Notes under the pieces: model-generated
Databases searched by the model: none
Seen by the model: only the letters and a program-made list of their open reading frames with translations
What the model was told of the DNA's origin: nothing
Part shown: positions 1 to 7,150 of the stretch, piece after piece
How positions within the stretch are numbered: position 1 is the stretch's first letter
Layout: each line of letters begins with the position of its first letter
Assembly: GCA_016929465.1 (NCBI GenBank)
Contig: JAFGIT010000159.1
Span: forward strand, 1 to 14,441
Source of the DNA: Candidatus Coatesiibacteriota bacterium
GTDB taxonomy: Bacteria > B130-G9
Reading direction: 5' to 3'
DNA length: 14,441 bases
Position numbers and translations under genes: made by a program

Positions 1-97
1 ACCCAATACGCACCACAATCCCCTCAAAAAACATAAAACCGAACCAGCTCGACCTCTCAAAAACCGTCAATCTGATTATTGGGGGCCCTCAACGGGA

Positions 98-126
98 TTG
101 TCTCCTGCCTGGTAGTGTTGTATATT
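98..126 (+). promoter_or_regulatory. Candidate sigma70-type promoter for the acyl-CoA dehydrogenase/fab unit
   Basis: TTGTCT (98-103, 4 of 6 to TTGACA) and TATATT (121-126, 5 of 6 to TATAAT) are separated by exactly 17 bases. Transcription would begin near 133, leaving a leader of about 57 bases before the ATG at 190. This is the best promoter match in the first 189 bases. The rest of that stretch is C/A-rich and shows no convincing gene. This is a motif match only. Confidence 0.5.
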
Positions 127-189
127 CTCCAGGCGATCTCTGCGCGATTGATTCCAAATTGCACACAAAATCTTATGGGAGTTTAGGGA

Positions 190-1344
190 ATGGACTATTT
201 CTTTACCGAGGAACAGAACGAGACGAGAGCGCTCGCGAGGCGCATTGCTGAGGAGCAATTGAAGCCCGTTCGCGAGGAGCTGGACGAGACCGGTGAGTTC
301 CCGTGGGGCATCGTGAAGACACTGGGGCAGGCGGGCCTGTTCTCGCTTCTGATACCCGAGGAGTATGACGGCCTAGGCGGCGGCGTTACCGATTTTTGCC
401 TGGTGACAGAGGAGCTCAGCCGCGTCTGCAGCGGCATCGCGCTGTCCTACGCCGCCACCGGACTTGGCGCATACCCAATAATAATGTTCGGAAACGACGA
501 GCAGAAGAAGAGGTTCCTGCCGGCAGTCTCTGAGGGGAAGCGACTGACAGCTTTTGCGCTGACTGAGGCGGATGCGGGAAGTGACGCGGCATCGGTGCGC
601 ACAAGGGCGGTAAAGGACGGCGATTACTATGTCATCAATGGTACCAAGCAATGGATTACCAATGGCGGCGAGGCCGAGATCTACACGGTGATCGCAAGCA
701 CTGATCCGACAAAAGGCGCGCGCGGGCTCACTGCCTTCATAGTTGAGAAGGGCATGGAAGGCTTCGACTTTGGGAAGAAAGAGAACAAAATGGGGATTCG
801 GGCGTCCGCGACACGAGAACTGGTCTTCACCGATTGCCGGGTTCACAAGGACAACATCCTGAAGCGAGAGGGCTTCGGCTTCATAATCACGATGAAGACT
901 TTCGACAAGACTCGCCCCGGGATCGGCGCACAGGCAGTTGGCGTAGCCCAGGGGGCTTTTGAGGAAGCGTCCAAGTACGCGATACAAAGAGTCCAATTCG
1001 GCAAAACGATCGCCTCATTCCAGGCGATAAGGCATATTCTTGCGGATATGGCTACTAAGATTGAGGCGGCGCGTGCGCTCGTTTACTCGACCGCAAGAAT
1101 GATCGACGCCGGTATCGCTGACAGCTCAAAGGAATCGGCGATGGCGAAGCTCTTCGCCTCGGATGTCGCGATGGAGGTCACGACCAATGCCGTTCAGGTA
1201 CTCGGTGGCTATGGGTATATGAAGGAGTATCCGGTCGAGAAGATGATGCGCGATGCGAAGATCACTCAGATCTATGAAGGAACAAACCAGATACAGCGCG
1301 AGGTTATTGGCCTCAAGTTGATCAAAGAGGCCGGAAAGCTCTGA
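190..1344 (+). CDS. Acyl-CoA dehydrogenase (short/medium-chain type)
   Basis: FAD flavoenzyme of 384 aa, the normal family length, that oxidises an acyl-CoA to the trans-2-enoyl-CoA and passes electrons to ETF or a similar acceptor. Visible features are the first family signature at residues 121-133 (AFALTEADAGSDA), the second at 336-357 (QVLGGYGYMKEYPVEKMMRD) and the catalytic-base motif IYEGTNQIQR with Glu363, the position used by short- and medium-chain members. The stretch around 238-244 (FDKTRPG) is also typical of the medium-chain branch. There is no signal peptide or membrane segment. The ATG has GGGAG 8 bases upstream. It is the first gene of the cluster and lies 43 bases before fabD, where plsX-fabH often sit. 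The chain length and the CoA or ACP preference cannot be read from the sequence. Confidence 0.93.
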   Translation: MDYFFTEEQNETRALARRIAEEQLKPVREELDETGEFPWGIVKTLGQAGLFSLLIPEEYDGLGGGVTDFCLVTEELSRVCSGIALSYAATGLGAYPIIMFGNDEQKKRFLPAVSEGKRLTAFALTEADAGSDAASVRTRAVKDGDYYVINGTKQWITNGGEAEIYTVIASTDPTKGARGLTAFIVEKGMEGFDFGKKENKMGIRASATRELVFTDCRVHKDNILKREGFGFIITMKTFDKTRPGIGAQAVGVAQGAFEEASKYAIQRVQFGKTIASFQAIRHILADMATKIEAARALVYSTARMIDAGIADSSKESAMAKLFASDVAMEVTTNAVQVLGGYGYMKEYPVEKMMRDAKITQIYEGTNQIQREVIGLKLIKEAGKL

Positions 1345-1387
1345 TATTCGAGCTTCGGAGTTCCGGACTCGGAATGAGGTGAATTGA

Positions 1388-2332
1388 ATGACTATTAGAA
1401 CATTGGCTTTTGTCTTCCCCGGCCAGGCGGCACAATGCATCGGTATGGGCCAGGCGATGGCCGATGAGTTCGACGAAGCCCGGGATGTATTCGAGACCGC
1501 TAATGAGGCTGTTGGTTTCGATTTGGCCAAGTTGTGTTTCGAGGGTCCTAAGGAGCAGCTTGACCTGACGGAAAACACTCAGCCTGCTGTTCTTACCGCT
1601 TCTTGCGCAGTGCTGGCGGTAATCAAGGAAAGAACCGACGTCGCGCCCTATCTTGTAGCGGGGCATAGTCTCGGGGAGTACACCGCCGCCGTCTGCGTGG
1701 GCTGCCTGGAATTTCGTGATGCCGTTATGCTAGTAAGAAGAAGAGCACAATTGATGCAGGAGGCTGTTCCCGTTGGCGAGGGGGGGATGGTTGCCGTAAT
1801 CGGCTCTGATAGAGAGACGATAGAGAGCGTCTGTGACGAACTGCAGGGCAGCGGCGTGATAACCGCAGCCAATATAAATTGCCCGGGCCAGATAGTCATT
1901 TCCGGAGAAATGGCACTTCTGGACGAGGCAATGGAGATGCTGCGCGAAAAGGGGGCCCGGAAGCTGGTCAAGCTCCCGCTTTCGGCGCCGTTCCACTCGC
2001 AGCTTATGGCGCCGGCTGCCGAGAAATTCAGCCTGGAGCTGGATAGAATCCCCTTCAAGAGGGCGAACATGCAGATAATCTCGAACTCGATTGCTATGCC
2101 CGTCGAGGAGAGGGACGACGTAGTGAATGCTCTCAAGCTTCAGATGACCTCGCCAGTGCTCTGGGAGGACTGTGTGAATAAGATGTTGGAAATGGGCGTT
2201 ACTGACTTCGTTGAGGTCGGACCGCAAAAGATCATATCATCATTCATCAAGCGTATTTCGCGAGATGCGAATGTTTCAAACGTAGATGGGCCCGAGAGTT
2301 TTAGGAATTTCTCAGGAGCGTTCGGCTCCTGA
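1388..2332 (+). CDS. fabD: Malonyl-CoA:ACP transacylase
   Basis: Moves malonyl from CoA to the phosphopantetheine arm of AcpP, which supplies the extender unit for type II fatty acid synthesis in the cytoplasm. The protein has 314 aa, close to the usual 305-315. The nucleophile motif GHSLGE places Ser94, Arg119 matches the malonate-binding arginine, PFHS gives His203 and Gln252 lies in KLQMTSP. These sit two residues beyond the E. coli positions (Ser92, Arg117, His201, Gln250). The N-terminal oxyanion loop reads FPGQAAQ rather than the commoner FPGQGSQ, with the key Gln13 kept. The ATG is preceded by GAGGTGA with a 5-base spacer, a very strong ribosome site. The last codons lie in a perfect hairpin. 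The neighbours fabG, acpP and fabF complete the classic order. Confidence 0.97.
   Translation: MTIRTLAFVFPGQAAQCIGMGQAMADEFDEARDVFETANEAVGFDLAKLCFEGPKEQLDLTENTQPAVLTASCAVLAVIKERTDVAPYLVAGHSLGEYTAAVCVGCLEFRDAVMLVRRRAQLMQEAVPVGEGGMVAVIGSDRETIESVCDELQGSGVITAANINCPGQIVISGEMALLDEAMEMLREKGARKLVKLPLSAPFHSQLMAPAAEKFSLELDRIPFKRANMQIISNSIAMPVEERDDVVNALKLQMTSPVLWEDCVNKMLEMGVTDFVEVGPQKIISSFIKRISRDANVSNVDGPESFRNFSGAFGS
2312..2332 (+). other. Perfect 8-bp hairpin overlapping the fabD stop codon
   Basis: TCAGGAGC (2312-2319) and GCTCCTGA (2325-2332) pair perfectly around a 5-base loop (GTTCG). GAAT at 2305-2308 and ATTC at 2333-2336 can add four more pairs across a 3-base bulge. The fabD stop codon is inside the 3' arm. 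No T-run follows, so it is not a standard intrinsic terminator. An mRNA-stability or fabD/fabG ratio element is possible but inferred. Confidence 0.5.
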
Positions 2333-2391
2333 ATTCAGGCCAATTCGGCTTGCCCCTATTCATCGGGCGGCATCAAACAGGGAGATGAGGA

Positions 2392-3132
2392 ATGACTGAT
2401 GAGAAACGAGTCGCTCTGATAACAGGTGGAGCGAGAGGTATAGGAAAGGCCATAGCCTCACGGTTGGCTCGGGATGGCATGAACGTGGCAATCTGCGACC
2501 TCTTAGAGGACGCGATGAGGGAGACGAAAGTCGAACTCGAGTCTCTCGGCTCTGATACAGCTACATTCTCCTGCGATGTCACCGATCTCGACAGGGTTAG
2601 CGAGATGGTTGCCGGAGTTGAGGAACATTATGGTCGGCTCGACGTTTTAGTGAATAATGCGGGCATCACGAATGACAAGTTGCTCATGCGAATGTCGGGC
2701 GATGATTGGGGCAAAGTCCTTTCCGTCAATCTCACGAGCGTCTTCAATTGCACCAAGAGCGTAATTCGAGGTATGCTCTCCAATAGGTGGGGCAGGATAA
2801 TAAGCATCAGCTCAGTAATCGGGCTGATGGGCAACGCCGGGCAGGCGAATTATGCTGCTTCCAAGGCGGGCATTATCGGGTTTTCCAAGAGTGTTGCACG
2901 GGAGGTAGCGTCTCGGGGCGTGACCGTCAATGTGATTACGCCGGGCTATATTGAAACTCCGATGACTCGAGATCTGCCGGAAAAAGCGAAACAGCAGTTA
3001 TTCGACATGATCCCGATGAAGCGTCTTGGTACCCCCGAGGACGTGGCGAATGCGGTTGCATATTTGGCCTCGGATGATGCAGGATATATAACAGGTCAGA
3101 TTCTGAACGTTAATGGTGGTATATATATGTAG
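2392..3132 (+). CDS. fabG: 3-oxoacyl-[ACP] reductase
   Basis: NADPH-dependent short-chain dehydrogenase of 246 aa that reduces the 3-ketoacyl-ACP made by FabF to 3-hydroxyacyl-ACP. The nucleotide-binding motif TGGARGIG is at 11-18, NNAG at 88-91, and the catalytic tetrad is Asn113, Ser141, Tyr154 and Lys158 (NYAASK). PGYIETPM follows at 184-191. The C-terminus ends in GGIYM, close to the usual GGMYM of true FabG. The closeness to FabG, and not just to any SDR, is supported by the flanking fabD and acpP. A GAGG lies directly before the ATG and GGGAGA about 10 bases upstream, so the ribosome site is somewhat unusual in spacing. The gene is followed 65 bases later by acpP. Confidence 0.96.
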   Translation: MTDEKRVALITGGARGIGKAIASRLARDGMNVAICDLLEDAMRETKVELESLGSDTATFSCDVTDLDRVSEMVAGVEEHYGRLDVLVNNAGITNDKLLMRMSGDDWGKVLSVNLTSVFNCTKSVIRGMLSNRWGRIISISSVIGLMGNAGQANYAASKAGIIGFSKSVAREVASRGVTVNVITPGYIETPMTRDLPEKAKQQLFDMIPMKRLGTPEDVANAVAYLASDDAGYITGQILNVNGGIYM

Positions 3133-3168
3133 CAGCCTGATTTTGGGCTGACGCACTTATTTATTTTT
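3133..3168 (+). terminator. Weak hairpin plus T-rich stretch between fabG and acpP (possible attenuator)
   Basis: CAGCC (3133-3137) pairs with GGCTG (3146-3150), with one more G-T pair possible inside. After seven further bases comes a T-rich run (3157-3169). The stem is short and the T-run is late, so at most this would be a leaky terminator or processing site. acpP is normally expressed far above its neighbours, and an RNA 3'/5' boundary here would fit that. This is inference. Confidence 0.25.
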
Positions 3169-3197
3169 TGTTTGTGGCAACAGGAGGAATTGCTGGA

Positions 3198-3440
3198 ATG
3201 GCTTTTGATGAGAATGCAGTACTTGAGACTATTGCGAGCAAATTGAACGTCAAGAAGGAGCGTTTGACGGCAGACGCTTCATTCAAGGATGATCTGGGCG
3301 CGGATTCGCTCGAGCTCGCAGACTTGATAATGGAGTTCGAGGACAACTTCGACATCAAGATCTCCGAGGAGGATGGCGAGAAGCTGTTGACCGTCGGAGA
3401 TGCGGTCAATTACATCAAAGAACAAGTAAAAGAGGATTAA
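3198..3440 (+). CDS. acpP: Acyl carrier protein
   Basis: Small acidic carrier of growing acyl chains, 80 aa. The phosphopantetheine attachment motif GADSLEL places the modified Ser at residue 37, and the surrounding acidic helices (DLIMEFEDNFDIKISEED) are typical. I chose the ATG at 3198 because AGGAGG lies 10 bases before it and the protein then starts MAFDEN, the usual length. A TTG 30 bases upstream would add ten residues unlike any ACP start. It sits between fabG and fabF as in most type II fatty acid clusters. The modifying synthase (acpS) is not in this window, while coaD, which helps make the CoA donor, is 6 kb downstream. Confidence 0.97.
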   Translation: MAFDENAVLETIASKLNVKKERLTADASFKDDLGADSLELADLIMEFEDNFDIKISEEDGEKLLTVGDAVNYIKEQVKED

Positions 3441-3459
3441 TAGTCCCTCAAGCTTCGGT

Positions 3460-3480
3460 GCTCTTGATCGTATCAGGAGC
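3460..3480 (+). other. Strong 9-bp hairpin just after acpP
   Basis: GCTCTTGAT (3460-3468) pairs with ATCAGGAGC (3472-3480) around a CGT triloop, with one G-T pair. It begins 20 bases after the acpP stop. No T-run follows, so it looks more like an RNA-end stabiliser or pause hairpin than an intrinsic terminator. Its 3' arm shares the octamer TCAGGAGC with the fabD-stop hairpin. Confidence 0.5.
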
Positions 3481-3516
3481 GGCATCGGATGCTCGTTCAT
3501 GGCGCGCATGCGCTGA

Positions 3517-3541
3517 GCACAATCGTTGAGTATAATTGTGC
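3517..3541 (+). promoter_or_regulatory. Inverted repeat containing a consensus -10 box, upstream of fabF
   Basis: GCACAAT (3517-3523) and ATTGTGC (3535-3541) form a perfect 7-bp inverted repeat with an 11-base centre. TATAAT (3531-3536), a perfect -10 hexamer, overlaps the right arm. No good -35 box is found at 16-18 bases. It lies in the 209-base acpP-fabF gap, the longest gap inside the fab block. It could be an operator over an internal fabF promoter or simply an RNA hairpin. Confidence 0.3.
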
Positions 3542-3664
3542 GAGCCACTTTCGGCGGCGGATGCTTGGCTTTCTGGTGTCCTCCGGCGTCCAGCGGATCA
3601 ACGGGCATTCCGATGTGATTAGGATTGTGATCAAATTTAATCTCCATTAGTGAGGCTTCAGATT

Positions 3665-4906
3665 TTGAATAGGCGAGTGGTGATTACAGGTTTAGGCGTT
3701 GTTACGCCTGTAGGGATAGGCCTGGAGGCGTTCTGGGATTCGCTGGTTTCGGGTCGCTCTGGAATAGGCCGCATCACGAAGTTCGATGCTTCAGAGTATC
3801 CGTCTCAGATAGCCGGCGAGGTCAAGGGATTCGACCCCTTGAATTATCTCGATGCCAAGGAGGAACGGAAGGTCGGCTCCTTCATACAATATGCAGTTGC
3901 TGCCGCGATGGAGGCCAAGGAGGACGCCAATTTAGATATCAACAGCCTGAATGGTGAACGTATCGGAGTTCACATCGGTGCCGGGATTGGCTGTCTGCCC
4001 ACAATCGAGGAGCAGCACAAACGGCTGCTCGAAAAAGGGGCGCGACGGATATCCCCGTTTTTCATTCCGAAGTTGATCATCAATATGGCGTCCGGTTACG
4101 TCTCGATCCTCTTCGGCGCAAAAGGACCGAACTCCGCTTCTGTAACAGCGTGCGCTACCGGGCTGCATTCGATATCCGAGGCATATTATTACGTCCGCTG
4201 CGGCCACGCGGACGCCATGTTCGCAGGAGGCTCGGAGTCCGTTATCACTCCTCTCGCGGTTGCCGGTTTCTGTGCGATGCACGCGCTTTCGACTCGCAAT
4301 GACGAGCCTGAGAAAGCCAGTCGGCCTTTCGATGCTCAGCGAGACGGTTTCGTGATGGCCGAGGGTACCGGGATACTCGTGCTCGAGAGCCTGGAGCATG
4401 CTCAGAGGAGGGGCGCGAGAATATATGCCGAGCTCATGGGAACTGGAATGAGCGGAGACGCACATCATCTCACGGCACCGGATCCGACCGGGGATGGAGC
4501 CAGGAGAGCCATGAAGGCGGCGCTGGACTGTGCGGGATTGACGACTGAAGAGATAGAGCACATCAACGCGCACGGGACATCTACACAGCTGAACGACAAG
4601 ACGGAGACAAAGGCTATAAAGCTGCTCTTCGGCGACTACGCCCGCAAGATCCCTATCACAGCAAACAAGTCGATGGTAGGTCATCTACTCGGCGGCGCCG
4701 GCGGCGTTGAGAGCGTCGCAGCCGTTCTGACGATGGAGAAAGGGATTATCCCTCCGACGATCAACTACGAGAATCCGGATGAAGATTGTGATTTGGACTA
4801 TGTGCCCAATGTGGCTCGCCATACTCAGGTGCGCACGACTCTGAGCAATTCATTTGGCTTCGGTGGAACCAACGTTTCAATCGTCTTGAGAAAATTTGAG
4901 GAATAG
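3665..4906 (+). CDS. fabF: 3-oxoacyl-[ACP] synthase II
   Basis: Condensing enzyme that joins malonyl-ACP to an acyl-ACP for chain elongation. The catalytic triad is Cys (SVTACATG), His (EHINAHGT) and His (ANKSMVGHLLGGAG), with the C-terminal glycine loop FGFGGTN. Counted from the TTG at 3665 they are residues 163, 303 and 340, within about a residue of E. coli FabF. The protein is then 413 aa. I prefer this TTG because it gives the family start (NRRVVITGLG) and has GAGG 9 bases upstream. A GTG at 3650 would add five residues but has no visible ribosome site. The two are hard to separate without data. fabD, fabG and acpP precede it and rnc follows after 63 bases. Decarboxylative domains and length are intact. 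Confidence 0.95.
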   Translation: MNRRVVITGLGVVTPVGIGLEAFWDSLVSGRSGIGRITKFDASEYPSQIAGEVKGFDPLNYLDAKEERKVGSFIQYAVAAAMEAKEDANLDINSLNGERIGVHIGAGIGCLPTIEEQHKRLLEKGARRISPFFIPKLIINMASGYVSILFGAKGPNSASVTACATGLHSISEAYYYVRCGHADAMFAGGSESVITPLAVAGFCAMHALSTRNDEPEKASRPFDAQRDGFVMAEGTGILVLESLEHAQRRGARIYAELMGTGMSGDAHHLTAPDPTGDGARRAMKAALDCAGLTTEEIEHINAHGTSTQLNDKTETKAIKLLFGDYARKIPITANKSMVGHLLGGAGGVESVAAVLTMEKGIIPPTINYENPDEDCDLDYVPNVARHTQVRTTLSNSFGFGGTNVSIVLRKFEE

Positions 4907-4927
4907 GAGAGGTCTGAGTGAGCATCT

Positions 4928-4959
4928 GACCGCATTTCGGCCAGGAGGTTTGCGCGGTC
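4928..4959 (+). promoter_or_regulatory. rnc leader hairpin holding the Shine-Dalgarno in its loop
   Basis: GACCGC (4928-4933) pairs perfectly with GCGGTC (4954-4959). The 20-base loop carries AGGAGG (4943-4948). The rnc ATG at 4970 is 21 bases beyond that ribosome site, too far for standard spacing, and no other start codon in frame lies nearer. A competing short pairing exists between GGTC (4911-4914) and GACC (4928-4931). A structured leader would fit RNase III control of its own mRNA, known in E. coli, but this is inference. Confidence 0.35.
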
Positions 4960-4969
4960 TGTACGTAGA

Positions 4970-5722
4970 ATGACTTCCGATTCACAACGTGATCTTATCG
5001 ACGCCAGGGTTTTTGCACTCCAGAAGAAGTTGGGAATGAAGTTCAATGACCCAGCCATTCTGGAGCGCGCCATAACGCACACGTCATACTCGAACGAGAT
5101 AAATGCCCCGTCCTGTGCGAATAACGAGCGGATGGAATTCATAGGTGATGCGGTTCTAAAGCTCGTCGTCTGTGATTACCTGTATCGTCAGTATCCAAAC
5201 GTTCGCGAGGGCAATTTGACTAAGGTTTTGTCGTATGTTGTAAGTGACGCGGTATTGGCTGAGCATGCGGCGGAGCAGTGCCTGGATGAAGCGATTCTAC
5301 TAGGCAAAGGCGAGGAGATGACTGGTGGACGGCAGAAAGTCTCCATTCTGGCCGCATCATTCGAGTCGGTGATTGCAGCCATATATTTCGACCAGGGCCT
5401 GCCGGAGGCGGCGCGGTTCATAATCAGCAAATTGGGGAAGCAAATAGGCTTTGCGGTAAACCACAAGGACAGATTGAATTTTAAATCGCTCATTCAGGAA
5501 TATTGTGTGCATAAATTCGGTGTTAGTCCAGCGTATCGCATTACAGCGGAGATTGGCCCCCCTCATGACCGGGTATTCGAGGTCGAGATACTCATTGAGG
5601 ATAAGGTTTGGGGGACCGGTTCGGGACGCTCGAAACGTGACGCAGAACAGCGAGCTGCAAGAGACGCAGTTGCAGAGCTCGAGAAGCTGGAGGGCAAGTC
5701 ACTCACATGTTTGAAAACCTGA
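4970..5722 (+). CDS. rnc: Ribonuclease III
   Basis: Double-strand-specific endonuclease of 250 aa that processes rRNA precursors and structured mRNAs. The nuclease domain (about 10-165) has the signature NERMEFIGDAVL, giving Glu53, Glu56 and Asp60. The second metal-site motif, usually ILADxxEA, reads ILAASFES here. Glu132 is kept, but the Asp equal to E. coli Asp114 is Ala129 (codon GCA). A normal double-stranded RNA binding domain follows (about 168-240), with the closing helix GSGRSKRDAEQRAARDAV. The ATG is the only plausible start because a stop lies at 4919-4921 in frame. The AGGAGG is 21 bases away inside a hairpin loop. The gene follows fabF, as in many bacteria, and overlaps ffh by 16 bases, suggesting translational coupling. 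The family assignment is firm. The effect of the substitution is not. Confidence 0.95.
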   Translation: MTSDSQRDLIDARVFALQKKLGMKFNDPAILERAITHTSYSNEINAPSCANNERMEFIGDAVLKLVVCDYLYRQYPNVREGNLTKVLSYVVSDAVLAEHAAEQCLDEAILLGKGEEMTGGRQKVSILAASFESVIAAIYFDQGLPEAARFIISKLGKQIGFAVNHKDRLNFKSLIQEYCVHKFGVSPAYRITAEIGPPHDRVFEVEILIEDKVWGTGSGRSKRDAEQRAARDAVAELEKLEGKSLTCLKT

Positions 5723-7044
5723 CCCTCCGCCTACAATCGGTTTTTCAGAAGCTCAAGGGCAAGGGGACTCTTTCTGAGCAAGACGTCTCACGTGCCATGC
5801 GAGAGATTCGGCGCGCCCTTTTGCAGGCCGATGTGAACTTCAAGGTCGTCAAGGACTTCATCGCTGAGGTGGAGACGGAAGCAGTTGGCTCCGATGTCTT
5901 CTCGGGGCTGAATCCAGGACAGCATGTTATTAAGCTCGTGAACCAGCACCTCATAAAGCTGCTGGGCGAGAAAGTCTCTAAGCTCAAAGTCGCGAGCAAG
6001 CCTCCGACAACTGTCATGCTCGTGGGACTGCAGGGGTCGGGCAAGACAACCGCCTGCGCGAAGCTTGCGAGGCTAATCAAGCAAGCACATCGATTTCCCC
6101 TGCTCGTTGCAGCCGACGTCTATCGGCCCGCCGCAATCGATCAGCTCGAGAAGCTCGGGGCGAAGCTCGAGATAGAGGTCTTCTCCCGCGGGAAGCAGGA
6201 TCCGGTGAAGACCGCTACCGAGGCGGTTGACTATTCCCGTCAGAAAGGCTGGGACACGGTAATTATCGACACAGCGGGTCGCCTTCACATCGATGAAGAG
6301 CTCATGAACGAGCTCAAGATGATGAAGCAGAAGGTGGAGCCGACAGAGATACTGCTGATCGCAGATGCAATGACTGGCCAGGACGCGGTCAACATAGCGT
6401 CATCTTTCGACGAGCAGCTAGGCATCGATGGCGTGATTCTCACCAAAATGGACGGCGATGCGAGGGGCGGTGCAGCACTCTCGATCAGGGCGGTTACCGG
6501 GAAGCCGATCAAGTTCGTCGGCATGGGTGAGAAGCTCGAGATGATCGAGCAGTTCCATCCTGACCGGATGGCCTCGCGCATTCTGGGGATGGGGGACGTT
6601 CTCACCTTCATCGAGAAGGCTGAGAAGGCCATGTCGAAGAAGGAGGCCGAGGAGCTCGAGCGGAAGCTGAGAAGGGATGAGTTCACTCTCGAGGACTTCA
6701 TGGGCTCGATCAAGCAGCTCAGGAAGATGGGCCCACTCGAGCAATTGCTAGATATGATTCCGGGCATGGGCAAGATAAAGGCCTTGAAGGATTTTGAGTT
6801 CGACGAAAGCGAGGTCAAACAGGTCGAGGCGATTATAAGTTCGATGACGAAAGAGGAGCGTCTGAACAGCTCAATTCTGAATGGCAGCAGGCGCAGGCGC
6901 ATCGCGCGCGGCAGCGGCACCGAGGTTCAGGACGTCAACGCTCTGCTCAGGCAGTTTGCTCAGGTCAAGAAGATGATGAAGCAGATGAAGGGCCGGGGCA
7001 AAGGCGGGGCGTTACCTTTCATGCCGCGAATGTTTTCCGGTTGA
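5707..7044 (+). CDS. ffh: Signal recognition particle GTPase Ffh (SRP54)
   Basis: Binds signal sequences on nascent chains together with 4.5S/SRP RNA and docks with FtsY at the membrane. The protein has 445 aa, the usual bacterial length. The N domain spans about 1-90. The GTPase has G1 GLQGSGKTT (107-115), ADVYRPAA (136-143), DTAGR (188-192), TKMDGDARGGAA (246-257) and GMGE (272-275). The methionine-rich M domain runs from about 295 to 430, with PGMGK and the SRP-RNA binding helix (391-417, GSRRRRIARGSG). The ATG lies inside the end of rnc and has GGAGGG about 10 bases upstream, so it is likely co-translated. Nothing is missing or odd. The SRP RNA gene is not in this window. Confidence 0.98.
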   Translation: MFENLTLRLQSVFQKLKGKGTLSEQDVSRAMREIRRALLQADVNFKVVKDFIAEVETEAVGSDVFSGLNPGQHVIKLVNQHLIKLLGEKVSKLKVASKPPTTVMLVGLQGSGKTTACAKLARLIKQAHRFPLLVAADVYRPAAIDQLEKLGAKLEIEVFSRGKQDPVKTATEAVDYSRQKGWDTVIIDTAGRLHIDEELMNELKMMKQKVEPTEILLIADAMTGQDAVNIASSFDEQLGIDGVILTKMDGDARGGAALSIRAVTGKPIKFVGMGEKLEMIEQFHPDRMASRILGMGDVLTFIEKAEKAMSKKEAEELERKLRRDEFTLEDFMGSIKQLRKMGPLEQLLDMIPGMGKIKALKDFEFDESEVKQVEAIISSMTKEERLNSSILNGSRRRRIARGSGTEVQDVNALLRQFAQVKKMMKQMKGRGKGGALPFMPRMFSG

Positions 7045-7071
7045 CTTTTATCGATAGTTGTTATATTCTTG

Positions 7072-7100
7072 TTGAAGCGGGGCATAAACTCGCTTATAGT
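7072..7100 (+). promoter_or_regulatory. Candidate promoter for the rpsP-khpA-rimM-trmD-rplS unit
   Basis: TTGAAG (7072-7077, 4 of 6) and TATAGT (7095-7100, 5 of 6) lie exactly 17 bases apart in the 106-base ffh-rpsP gap. Transcription would start near 7107, giving a leader of about 44 bases. A weaker pair, TTGACT (7041) and TATATT (7062) with a 15-base spacer, sits just upstream. This is motif evidence only, but a promoter is expected ahead of a ribosomal protein unit. Confidence 0.5.
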
Positions 7101-7150
7101 GTTGTTTACATTTTGAGCAAAGATAGGCATTTCCATTTCGGAGGAGTTGG

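Noticed and set aside
1-34. A minus-strand frame starting ATG at 34 (MFFEGIVVRIG) and running off the left edge, possible divergent gene
   Set aside because: Only 11 codons are visible, with no ribosome site or recognisable family. Needs the sequence to the left.
373-996. Long open frame antisense to the acyl-CoA dehydrogenase gene
   Set aside because: Full overlap with a well-supported gene and low-complexity composition from the opposite strand. No family motif.
3168-3197. TTG start giving a ten-residue longer acyl carrier protein
   Set aside because: The ATG at 3198 has a proper AGGAGG and gives the family N-terminus and length.
3932-4684. 250-codon antisense frame across fabF
   Set aside because: It mirrors fabF codons, has no motif or ribosome site, and the sense gene is certain.
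6285-6920. Serine-rich antisense frame across ffh
   Set aside because: The Ser/Ile-rich content is what the reverse of a GAG/AAG-rich M domain gives. Not a gene.
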